NCBI RefSeq assembly: GCF_000182925.2
Contig: NC_026505.1
Span: 558,001-622,000, forward strand
Reading direction: 5' to 3'
Length of the DNA stretch: 64,000 nt
Source of the DNA: Neurospora crassa OR74A
Taxonomy: Eukaryota; Ascomycota; Sordariomycetes; Sordariales; Sordariaceae
The notes below the pieces were generated by a model. It saw only the letters and a program-made list of their open reading frames with translations, did no database searches and had not been told where the DNA came from. This document shows, piece by piece, positions 55,871 through 64,000 of the stretch; the first letter of the stretch is position 1, and the number at the start of each line of letters is the position of its first letter. A program made the position numbers and the translations under genes.

Positions 55871-57213
55871 CTAATTATACCTTTAATACATCCCTAATAT
55901 ATTATTAATAATTCTTAAATTAATATTCAATAGATAAAGAAGATATATAAATAATATTATAATATATATTCTTTTATTCTATTTATTTATACGCTATATA
56001 AAGTAGTTAAATATAATTATAAATTTTTAAAGTATATTTTATAGAACTTATACTAATTATAAATTTATTATAGGCCCTCCCCCTATTTATTATAATAATA
56101 ATAATAAAGGCCGGGGCTATATTATTTAAAACGAATTCCGTTGCAATACGGATAAACCTACGGAGACTATAATTTCCTTATTTAAAGTTTGAGTTTAGTA
56201 ATTATAGTTAAAGTATTAAAATTAATAATAGTAGGGATAATTAAAATAAATTAGAAATAGGTTAAGGATAAATTAAATTACCCTTAAACTACTTAATCCT
56301 TAACTATATTTATAACGCTCTATCGGTATTAGGTCCTTCTATAAATAGGTTATTTCTCTATAAGGAAAGTCTTCTACGGGCAATTAGGGATCTTTCTCTG
56401 TAGGGAAACTTTTGTATATATATTATTCCCCGTATAGGTAGACGTATTAATAGTATTAAACTCGATTTCGTTTATAATAGTATCGCCGAAGCGTTAGATA
56501 AAAGGAGATTGCAGGCTTTGTAAGGAGAAATAATCCTACTTAATATTACTATTAAAGTAACTCTATGCGAATACGTTTTGCAGTAACTGTATCAACTTTT
56601 CATTTTGGTAGGTCGGATCGATTTTCTATATAAATATACGGACCACTGGGTTAGGAAGCTTTAGGTATAGGGTCGGGTCATCTGACCACTCGGTCTGGTT
56701 GTCGGTTGTTGGCCGCTCGCTGTTTGTTGGTTGTCACTTTCTTTCCGTCTCGAAGCGGCCGAAAGGGGACACGACAAGCAAAAAGGCCCGAGCCGTCAAG
56801 CCCTACCGGGAGTTGGGGACTCGGTTGTCGGCACATGGTGATGGCGGTCTTCTTTGACTTGCGTTCGAAGCAGTGGCTGCTTGGACTTGAGCCCTGTCAA
56901 TGCTTCCCTCGCAAGAGTATTCCTCTGCTCTGGTCAGTGCCGAGTGTGGTTGGCGTCTCGGCCCCTTCCATCAAAGTCGATCGATCCGCGCCAGATCCAG
57001 CTCCATCCAAGGGTCCGCTCCTTCCACAGATGTATTTACATACCTCTGTCTCGAGCTTGGAAAGTGTAGAGGTAGGTAATTGCAGTTCACGCCAGTCAAT
57101 GAGGGGAAGGGGAGGTCCCTCGCTTCTTCTGCTCGTCAATTGAGAGTAAACCTCGACCTAGGTAAGCTCACCGTCACAGTTGCAAGGTCCGACCTGACGT
57201 TTCGTGCCTCCTC
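55871..57213. other. right edge of the AT block, then no supported gene
   Basis: Up to about 56590 the sequence is RIP-type, with palindrome-like TTTCTCTATAAGGAAAG and TCTCTGTAGGGAAAC at 56347 and 56395. Normal composition returns after that. The 56706-57143 frame starts at TTG and shows no domain. Confidence 0.5.
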
Positions 57214-57679
57214 TCACTCGCCCTTTCGACCCATTTCCACACAGATAAGCAGCTCTTTCTCAGGACATCCATATGTATGTTGAAGGCCAGGCAGTCTCAA
57301 ACAAACAAATTTAAAAGATAATTTTAAGAGCAGGTCACGTTCATTGCGTATACAACAAACCACTGTCAATGACAGGCTTTTTTTCTTTGCATTTTTTTCG
57401 TGGTCGTGTACCATCTCGAATTTGGTGCATTGACCGATAGATTGTGCAAATGTCTTGGCGGGTTCATCCAGTGGGGTCGACGCAGGCACGATTATCCCTA
57501 ACAGCGAGCTGATGGGCAGCTGCAGTGCTGTAGGAAACTCCATTACAACCGCCGGCCCTGAAGGCATCCCCGCATCGATGCATGTGATAGAGGGGAAATG
57601 CCATAGTCGTATGTAACATACCTGTAAACCGAGCATCATGGAAATCCCAATACGGCTCGCCTTGGGTCAGAAAGGCCAT
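57214..57679 (-). CDS. candidate two-exon gene of unknown function
   Basis: The minus strand has exon 1 at 57679-57622 (ATG, MAFLTQGEPYWDFHDARFT), an intron at 57621-57558 (GTATGT donor, CTTCAG acceptor, 64 bases), and exon 2 at 57557-57214. The splice keeps phase and gives 133 residues (GPAVVMEFPTALQLPISSLL, STPLDEPAKTFAQSIGQCTK). The frame is open upstream of the ATG (RKRISVTLVNAFSYYYDPQH), so an earlier exon is possible. The last 40 residues look less coding-like. No family is recognised. Confidence 0.35.
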
Positions 57680-58323
57680 CACACCACAGTGTTGGGGGTC
57701 ATAATAATATGAAAATGCATTGACTAGAGTCACTGAGATTCTTTTCCTCAATGGATTTGCCTACCTAGAGTTTACCCAGGGTTCAAAGGTATCTTATATC
57801 GATTAGGGTAGGTATATTTGGATGCGTGATCAGAATGTACCATAATGTATTGACCGTGACGCGTCTGGCTCATTGTTACCACCAATCCACTTTGTGTGCT
57901 TGGTGCAGACTGCCCAGTTTACGTCACGCTGGTGATTGCTCTGTTTTGGGCTCTTGGCGCCTTCTACGGCTTTTTTTCTTGGTTGCAACTGAAACTGCAC
58001 CACTCTCATCCCACCACCAGAGACAACTTGCGACTGAGTGTCTGGAAGGAAGTGCCGAAGTGCATTGGTTGGGTTTTGCTCAGGTACAAATCCTCGGCCC
58101 GTTCTATCTCTGCCCTGTTTATCGAACCACCACTGCACTATTACTACTTAGTACTTATCATCCCTTGGACTCTTCCACTTCCCGTCCACATTCTTTGCTC
58201 TACGCAACACCATCCCCCTCTCCCCAGTCCACGAGTCTTGGTCAGATATCTCCATCTTGACATTCTTCCAACTGTCGCCACCGTATCCATTCATTCATTC
58301 CTACCTACATTCAAACCGCAGCC
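57680..58323. promoter_or_regulatory. presumed promoter and 5' leader of the promethin-like gene
   Basis: Pyrimidine-rich leader with CCATCCCCCTCTCCCC and CATTCATTCATTCC repeats ends at the ATG context CGCAGCCATGGCC. No TATA box was identified. The open frames in it start at non-ATG codons. Confidence 0.35.
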
Positions 58324-59030
58324 ATGGCCAAGATCCAGCCGGCCCAAGACGAGTCCCTGCTGGGCACCGTCTTCTCCAACTTGATCCGCGCTCGCTACTT
58401 GGTGACCCGTCTAACTGCCGCTGCCGTCGACACCACCTGCCAATATGTCACTTCGCCCGAATACCGCAAGAGAACCCACGACAACGTCAGATGCTTCCAC
58501 AACGAACGTCCCCTTTTGACTGTGCGTTTCTGCCTCCCCCATCCCAAGCGAGCGCTAAAGTCACTTCGTGATCTGGTAGCATTCAGCTAATAATCCCCCT
58601 CGTCAATCAGGTCTTCCTCGCGATCCAATTTGCGCTCGCTTTTATCCCGTCTCTGCTGTTTCTCGGATATATCGCCTCCACCGTCCTTGTTAGCCTCGGC
58701 GGCGCCCTAATCTTTTCACTCTTCTGGATGGGCGTCGGCCTCTTCTTCTTCAGCTGCGCCCTTCTCGCTACGGGCGCTATCGGTGTCTTCTTGTTCGTCA
58801 GCTTCATTATGTTCCAGCGCGCCGTCCAGCTGCTCAACACATTGACCTCGACCCTTTCACAAGGCGCCCGACCTCCCCAGAAGCAGGAAGAGCGTGAGAA
58901 GCAGGAGGAGCGTGAGAAGCCTCTTCCCAAGGCTGAAAAAGTTCTTCGCATTGTGGATATCAAGCAGGAGGACGGGCACATGCAAAATGGCACAGAGGAG
59001 GAGAATGTCAACAGCGACAAGGAGTTGTAG
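58324..59030 (+). CDS. promethin/LDAF1-like membrane protein
   Basis: Exon 1 is 58324-58521 (66 codons), the intron 58522-58610 (GTGCGT donor, GCTAAT branch-like, ATCAG acceptor, phase 0), and exon 2 is 58611-59030, giving 205 residues. The ATG context GCAGCCATGGCC is strong. The protein has an amphipathic N-terminus (LLGTVFSNLIRARYLVTRLT). Four closely spaced hydrophobic stretches follow, from VFLAIQFALAFIPSLLFLGY to GVFLFVSFIMFQRAVQLL, then a Glu/Lys-rich tail. That layout of membrane hairpins fits the promethin family (LDAF1 in animals, Ldo/Osw5-type in yeast), which works with seipin at ER sites of lipid-droplet formation. Family assignment is by layout, not by motif. The stop is TAG, and the same frame continues open for 3.9 kb. 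Confidence 0.65.
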
Positions 59031-59684
59031 GAACCTCTTCCTGGGCTCAGTGGAGGTGACACGCCGCCTCCCGTAGTCTATCAAGATGCGGCCACTGGTG
59101 ACAAAGAACACGTCGAGAATCTGGAGGAGGCTAATGTAGAAATAATACAAAAAGAGGTTGACGATATTAAAGACTTGCACCAACCATTCCTGAACAACGA
59201 AGGCGACATTTCACCTGCAATGGCTTTCGGGAACGACAAGACGCATGATCAGTCGCCCAACACCAGTGGTCCGGTCAGTTTTACCTCTACTTATTCTCCT
59301 TCTGGGTCCTTTGTCAATCCGTCTGGGTCTTTCATCAATCCCGCTGTGCCTCTAAGCCTCAGAGGCGGCGGCCCGGGTGAGCCTGCTTCTGGAGAAACGG
59401 AAGAGACCACTCATCTGTCACCTCGCAAGGACTCCCTGGACTCTCTTCCTTCGACAACCATCGTAGAGTCTCCCCCCCTGCCGCCACTACTCCAACGGTC
59501 GCCAATGCCTAAAACTAACAAGGAATGCCTCGAGACTCTTCGGCATGAATCGGAAAGAATGATTGTGGGAAGCTTCATTCTCAGCGGCTTGATATTCCCC
59601 GGTGTCGGCAACAAACTCGCCGATAAACTGGCGGCACTTTCCGGCACCAAATTGCGGGACATGTCAGCCATCAGAAACGAGTAG
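59031..59684 (+). pseudogene. open continuation of the promethin frame, ends at TAG
   Basis: Straight after the TAG at 59028-59030 the frame runs EPLPGLSGGDTPPPVVYQDA and on for 217 codons to TAG at 59682-59684. The first ATG in it is at 59220 (MAFGNDK, 154 codons). It contains a Ser/Gly/Pro linker with a doubled SGSF-NP unit, the motif SLRGGG (59355-59372), and a more ordered part (SERMIVGSFILSGLIFPGVG). It may be the missing C-terminal part of a longer promethin-headed protein, or a separate gene whose start I misjudge. Confidence 0.5.
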
Positions 59685-59696
59685 GCCTCGCGCCTA

Positions 59697-62126
59697 ATGA
59701 AAATTGACAAGGAATGGATTGCAACTTATGAGCGGATTCGTGAAAGAGTGCGTTTGGACAAGACTAGCAAGCTAAGCGATATCGTGAGGGCAGCAAAGGC
59801 AGAGGCCAACCCGCACGTATGGTGGACCATACCGCTTTTACAACGCTACAGATCGTGCCCTCCTTCCGCATGTGCTGCAGTGGCGCTCGCTTGCGCGGAG
59901 GACTTACTCAATGGCATTTGTGGTCGTTATGTCCCAGGTCCCACCCCATTCTCGGTTTCGTTCCCACTTCTGTATACCCCTTCGCGTACAGGACAAGATG
60001 GGAAAATAGGAGTCTTTCAGTTTATCGACTTCATCACCCCAAACTTCAAACAGCAACTTCACGGGTTTCGTCAAGTAATTGATGATGAAGGTGCCAGTCC
60101 TCCGACTTCTACGAACAATGAGCATGTCAGCATGAAGAGTTCTAACAGGCTACTGTGGTCACTGGTCGCCGATTTAGAACACCTGATATATGGAGATGAG
60201 ATGACAAAACAAAAGGACACGCATCGTTCCACGAAGGTTGCTAAAACTGAAGGTGATGATACACTAAACCACGATGGACCAGCCTTCAGCATTGAAAAGT
60301 GTATCCTACAGTTATTCTATGATATTGACCCAAAAGAATATCACAGTTGGCGCACACACATTGAGGGACTTCCAGAGCATGCGGCTATACGCGGAACTGA
60401 CAACGAGGCTGTCTCAAACATGATCGCGTCAACTCCAAAAAATGGGGAAACTCTTACAACCGATCAGGTTCTGCAACTCCTTGACCATCGCAAAACAGGC
60501 CCCCTAAAGTCTGAAGGCTTTGTTGTATGGCGCGGTAAATCAGATGGTCTCCCAACTGATGAACACCAGTTCATTTGGATGGAGTGCAAAAGAAGACCAC
60601 AAAGCCACGAGAAACAAGCCAAAACCCAGATGAAAGCCGTAAGAAAGCGAGTTGATGCATACCTTTCTTCTGTGCACGACGATCCCGCCAAGTCCGCCAA
60701 TGAACTCCCGTTATCCGACATGCTGCAAACTCTCGAGGCTCAGCTCGCAGAGTCTAGCTCTGGGAATGAGAGTGGGAAGAGCTTAGCCACTAAAACCAGT
60801 GCTAACGACGAGATCACGCCCGAGACTGAGCTAGAGAAGGGCTTGAGAGAGGAGCTGATCAAGCGTTGTATTTTGCGTTTGAATCCAGCTTCCGCTTCTA
60901 CTTTTCGATCACAGGATAAGGGCAAAAAGAAGGATGACGCCCCCTACACGGTCACGGAAAAACCCACACCAAAGCCATATCGCACTATAGGCGATGCCGT
61001 TCCGGCCGTGCTGGAAGAGTTGGGAAAGGAAGGAGCCCCCATTGAACTCAGTCACCACAACGGTTCCAGTGTTGTGGCCATGAGCATCCCCATCGACCAG
61101 TTGCAAGGGTTTGAACGGGCAGACAGGGCAGACAAAGCAAGACAGGCTCAGCTGAGCAAGAAGGGGGATCCGCTCACATCTCAAGAACGAGAAAAACTCG
61201 CATTGCTGAAATCCAACCTGAAAAGTATCCGCGCTGCGTTTGAGCTGCAGGAAATAGAGAACAGAATAGAGGAGTTGGAAAAGCAACAGAAGGTGAATCA
61301 AAGGCGACAGGAAGCAGAGCGTGATATTGCTGAGACCTGTGCCAGCGCCGGACCCAATGGTGGTCGTATTGCTAAGAAGATGGCATCACAAGCGTCGGCG
61401 GTGAGGGGGTCCGAAGCAAATGAGGATAACTCGAAGGCGGCCAAGCAGGCGATGAGAGAGCGGTCATATCAAATGATATGCACCGTTGCTGATAACACGC
61501 GACACAACGCAACTATTTCCTGGCTGCAGGAACAGGATCCAACCGCACCGTCTTGCTCGGTTAATGCCGTTGCTGGGCCTTCTCGGACCACGAGCGAGGG
61601 TCCTGTTGTGGAAGAAGATGCCTCTATGTCGACTGCAAGCGAAATGGGTAGTGATGCGGACCCAGCGGTTTCTTCTGAAAGGAGGATAGAACTGCTTGCA
61701 CAAGAAATGGGGTATAAGGAGGCCTTTGACAAGGGCTTGGAACGGCTGCGGAAAGAATTTGATTTGTCGTCGGTTGCTGATGGCTTCGATACTCTCCTCG
61801 AAGTGGACTGGTGTCACTGGACTGCTGATTGGAGGGCTTTTTTGAGGCGTATGGAGGCGCGTGCTATGAGGTTCATTGCTGCTCACGGTGGTGCTGTCGT
61901 TGATGACGCCGTCGGTGATATTGGTGCTGATGACGTTGGCGGTACAAGTGTCGGTCCTGATGACTCCGCTGGTAGCCCCCCTGTTGCTGATACTGATACA
62001 TCCCATGGAGGTCCAGCATATCCTGCTTCTCCTTCTGCGTCTGGGTCTTCTGGCAATCCTGCTAATTCTGAGAACGATGCAAGTCTCAGAGGTGGCGGCC
62101 TGAACATATTGGAGGAGGGTTCTTAG
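59697..62126 (+). CDS. large unknown protein with coiled coil, nuclease-like ExK motif and SLRGGG
   Basis: 809 codons from the ATG at 59697, in the same phase as the frames on both sides. Codon use is strongly coding. Residues 1-130 are folded-looking (VWWTIPLLQRYRSCPP, CAEDLLNGICGRYVPGPTPF). Residues 275-325 read FVVWRGKSDG then FIWMECKRR, placing Asp283, Glu296 and Lys298 as in PD-(D/E)XK nuclease-like folds. A long charged coiled coil spans about 470-560 (EIENRIEELEKQQKVNQRRQ). The C-terminus is a Gly/Ser/Pro/Asp linker ending in SLRGGG (796-801). The ATG lies 12 bases after a TAG with no gap in the frame, so it may not be the true start. No named family is recognised. Confidence 0.7.
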   Translation: MKIDKEWIATYERIRERVRLDKTSKLSDIVRAAKAEANPHVWWTIPLLQRYRSCPPSACAAVALACAEDLLNGICGRYVPGPTPFSVSFPLLYTPSRTGQDGKIGVFQFIDFITPNFKQQLHGFRQVIDDEGASPPTSTNNEHVSMKSSNRLLWSLVADLEHLIYGDEMTKQKDTHRSTKVAKTEGDDTLNHDGPAFSIEKCILQLFYDIDPKEYHSWRTHIEGLPEHAAIRGTDNEAVSNMIASTPKNGETLTTDQVLQLLDHRKTGPLKSEGFVVWRGKSDGLPTDEHQFIWMECKRRPQSHEKQAKTQMKAVRKRVDAYLSSVHDDPAKSANELPLSDMLQTLEAQLAESSSGNESGKSLATKTSANDEITPETELEKGLREELIKRCILRLNPASASTFRSQDKGKKKDDAPYTVTEKPTPKPYRTIGDAVPAVLEELGKEGAPIELSHHNGSSVVAMSIPIDQLQGFERADRADKARQAQLSKKGDPLTSQEREKLALLKSNLKSIRAAFELQEIENRIEELEKQQKVNQRRQEAERDIAETCASAGPNGGRIAKKMASQASAVRGSEANEDNSKAAKQAMRERSYQMICTVADNTRHNATISWLQEQDPTAPSCSVNAVAGPSRTTSEGPVVEEDASMSTASEMGSDADPAVSSERRIELLAQEMGYKEAFDKGLERLRKEFDLSSVADGFDTLLEVDWCHWTADWRAFLRRMEARAMRFIAAHGGAVVDDAVGDIGADDVGGTSVGPDDSAGSPPVADTDTSHGGPAYPASPSASGSSGNPANSENDASLRGGGLNILEEGS

Positions 62127-62933
62127 GAGGACGAGGCTGTTGTCTTGGAGAAGGACGAAGCAACAGGAACACTCCGCAGTGCAAAAGAAGTCCAAGACTT
62201 TTGGGATGACGTCCGTCGGCAGTTGAAGATAGATGACGAGGAGATATACGACTCCGAGTCCGACTCCGGCGAAGAAGCCAGAGTCCGGAGAGAGGCCAGA
62301 GATGCTGCGGATGATGCGTACCTTGCGTGGTTGAGGGGGGATAGCTCTACCGCCTTCACCATGGACACCTTGAAGCTCTTTATGAGACCCGACAAGGATG
62401 CCAACGACAAGAGGCCCGCCCCTCCTCTCCCAATGCCCACGACCCGGGACAACACCGCCGCACTTAGTCCAGCTTCTAAACATGTTCCCGAGCTGATGGC
62501 CATTCGCTGCAGAAACTTGTTCCCCCCGAGGAAGTCTGGAAGTAAGTTTGAGGAAGATCCCAGGGACCTTGACCTGAACAGGGAGTTTGAAGAGGAGGCT
62601 GTAGCAGCCGCAGCCGCAGCCGCAGCCGCGGTGCAAGTCGAACAGCAGCTGCTTCTTCTCGCCAAAGAGCCACCTACACCACCTGCCACAACACAGTACC
62701 ACCACTACTCATGGCCCACAAGTGGAAGAAAGTCACAGGAACCAGGAGGAAACAAGGAGTTGTTGTCCAGGTGTGAGAAGCTTGCAAAGCGAGCCAAGGC
62801 GTGGCCTAGTAGACTCTTTTTGTTTTCTGTGAAGAAGGAAGATTTTGATCCCGGGAGGAATCCCTATAAGGAGAGCACAAGTCGTCTAAAGACATTGTTT
62901 CGAAGGGTGACGGGTGCAGGAGAGGAGTGGTAG
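62127..62933 (+). pseudogene. C-terminal module in the same frame after TAG, paralog of 9157-10392
   Basis: After TAG 62124-62126 the frame continues EDEAVVLEKDEATGTLRS... without an ATG for about 78 codons and ends at TAG 62931-62933. It contains VQDFWDDVRRQLKIDDEEIY, DAADDAYLAWLRGDSSTAFT, CRNLFPPRK, an Ala run (AVAAAAAAAAAV) and AKAWPSRLFLFSVKKEDFDP. These blocks align in order with the protein at 9157-10392 (minus). The lack of a start codon suggests that it was once translated as part of the preceding frame. Confidence 0.55.
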
Positions 62934-63496
62934 CTGCCTTTGTTGGACACCTATGTATTTGGTGTCTGGCGGTTGGTTGCTTGTGGCTGCGGTTTTGGTT
63001 GTTTGGATGTTGAGCTGATGTGGTGGGAAGATGTTGGACGGCTTGGAAAGACGGAAGGGAAAGAGATGTTGAGATGCATTCGTTTGTTCAGACTTTGTTT
63101 GTTACAGCTAGAGGTAGCTTATAGCGGAATTGTTTATCGGAACACCGATGGTAGCGTTAATGTGTAGGTAGGGATCATGAGAAAGATGATTTGGCAGTTC
63201 AAAGATCTAGGTTCAGTCTCGGTGAACCTCGTTCCTTTGATAGTGAATGTCGACGACGGTGAATGTATTGACGTGAAGAGAAGTGGGAGCGGACTGAAGT
63301 ATCGTGCAAACGTAGAGGTAAGACAGTGTGCAATGGTTTGGTCAAACCTGATTATTTCGGGGTTGGGCGGAGCAAATACACCTAGGTGTTGCACTAACAA
63401 AATTATCACTGACTGGATGGCAGCGCCCTGCCCGGGCCACGAGAAAGATAGGTACCTAACAAGCATATGGACAACTACAGATATAGCAGAAGTGAT

Positions 63497-63560
63497 GAAA
63501 AAAAGAGAAAAAAAGAGAAAAAAAGAGAAAAAAGGAAAGGAAAGGAAAGGAAAGGAAAGG
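63497..63560. repeat. purine microsatellite
   Basis: Repeats of GAAAAAAA followed by GGAAA units, giving a strand-asymmetric purine tract. Confidence 0.95.
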
Positions 63561-63721
63561 GTCGTATGTAAGCTTGGTACCTCTACAGGTAGGTAGCGAA
63601 ACATTGAACCAGCTGGGAACTGTTTTGCCCATAGGTTGATAACATAAGCCTCTTGGATTGGTTTTGGATTGGATTGATGAAAGCGCCACGTGGGACAGCA
63701 ATTGTCACTGCGTGGTACTCA

Positions 63722-63800
63722 GAAGCTACCTCTATATCTCTACCTCTACCTCTATCTCTACCTCTATCTCTTCCTCTACCTATATGTACCTCTACAAGGT
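63722..63800. repeat. TACCTCTA/TATCTCTA array
   Basis: A nearly continuous run of CTACCTCTATATCTCTACC-type units, followed by CCTCTACCTATATGTACCTC. It is a local expansion of the dispersed octamer. Confidence 0.9.
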
Positions 63801-63957
63801 AAGTACCTAAGTCCATGATATCTGCGGGCGGCATTTGCTAGGTAGACTGACTAAGTACCTCTAGGAAGGTACAGTAGCACCCACACGGACTTCCAAAGTA
63901 CCTCAACCTCAAGGTACCTTACCCTCTAACCTAGAGGAGGTATCTATCAACGGCATC

Positions 63958-63994
63958 ATGCGCAAGGAGGAAAGTGGAACAGCAACACCTAATG
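63958..63994 (+). CDS. possible first exon of a gene cut by the window edge
   Basis: ATG CGC AAG GAG GAA AGT ... CCT AAT G followed by GTAAGC, a good donor, at the last bases of the window. It would code MRKEESGTATPN. Too short to judge; the start codon and donor are the only support. Confidence 0.3.
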
Positions 63995-64000
63995 GTAAGC

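Larger units (their letters stand above)
22740..56590. other. AT-rich block with RIP signature (probable constitutive heterochromatin)
   Basis: From about 22740 to 56590 the sequence is A/T-rich, and both CA and TG dinucleotides become rare while TA is in great excess and CG persists. This is the pattern left by repeat-induced point mutation, which turns CpA into TpA on either strand of duplicated DNA in Neurospora. Because ATG contains TG, start codons are nearly erased, and almost no ATG frame longer than 60 codons exists in 34 kb. The block contains one recognisable retrotransposon, dead coding regions and many tandem arrays. In Neurospora such blocks carry H3K9 methylation and DNA methylation; that is inference here. 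Confidence 0.9.
62934..63957. other. no supported gene; simple repeats
   Basis: Short frames only; the 63177-63596 frame runs into the purine microsatellite. The segment carries the densest TAGAGGTA/TACCTCTA cluster of the window near its end. Confidence 0.45.

Noticed and set aside
57896-58384. 162-codon plus frame before the promethin start
   Set aside because: Starts at a non-ATG codon and overlaps exon 1 in another phase; probably leader sequence.
61464-62705. 413-codon minus-strand open frame
   Set aside because: It lies wholly opposite the strongly coding plus frame, crosses the TAG at 62124 in antisense and is Arg/Cys-rich. Its likeness to an antisense frame at 10021-10428 only mirrors the sense-strand paralogy.

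Overview
The window looks like nuclear DNA of a filamentous ascomycete, most likely Neurospora or a close relative (Sordariaceae). The reasons are short GT..AG introns with CTAAC/CTGAC-type branch sites, ATG contexts of the CACAATGAC or CAAAATGTC type, Asn/Ser/Gln triplet runs, and above all a sharply bounded AT-rich block with the signature of repeat-induced point mutation (RIP): CpA/TpG almost gone, TpA in excess, CpG kept. Species assignment is inference. Two 100-base N runs (31788-31887, 47524-47623) mark scaffold gaps inside that block.

Layout. (A) 1-22.7 kb is of normal base composition and gene-poor. Its best genes are a Cys/His-rich unknown (2619-3578, minus), a coiled-coil unknown (9157-10392, minus), a homopolymer-rich small protein (13948-14289), a lipid-droplet-associated hydrolase (LDAH family, 17221-18513) and a spliced polytopic membrane protein (20124-21228 and upstream, minus). 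Between them lie gene fragments: pieces of an Aralar-type calcium-binding mitochondrial carrier at 7.8 and 15.0 kb and a DAHP-synthase-like scrap at 15.4 kb. Two copies of one tRNA-derived SINE-like family sit there too, each inside a pair of terminal inverted repeats. The octamer TAGAGGTA/TACCTCTA is scattered throughout the normal-composition arms.

(B) 22.74-56.59 kb is the RIP block. It holds a complete chromovirus-like Ty3/gypsy element on the minus strand (33847-41681, 234-bp LTRs, TAAAT target duplication). The element sits at the 3' end of a RIP-destroyed SNF2-helicase-like coding region. The block also holds other RIP-killed coding regions, including one whose glutamine codons became in-frame TAG/TAA, several tandem arrays (about 29, 76, 82, 112 and 171 bp) and many copies of a palindrome close to TTTCCCTATAGGGAAA.

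(C) 56.6-64 kb is again of normal composition. It carries a small two-exon candidate gene (minus), a promethin/LDAF1-like membrane protein (58324-59030), and a frame that continues downstream of that gene for 3.9 kb, broken only by in-frame TAG codons. The last part of this frame is paralogous to the gene at 9157-10392. A first exon is cut by the right edge.

How the genes relate: no metabolic operon-like grouping is visible. The one functional theme is that two lipid-droplet-type proteins (LDAH-like and promethin-like) lie on either side of the RIP block. The strongest leads are the TAG-interrupted multi-module locus at 58.3-62.9 kb with its paralog at 9-10 kb, the SINE-in-TIR composites, and the palindrome family in the RIP block.
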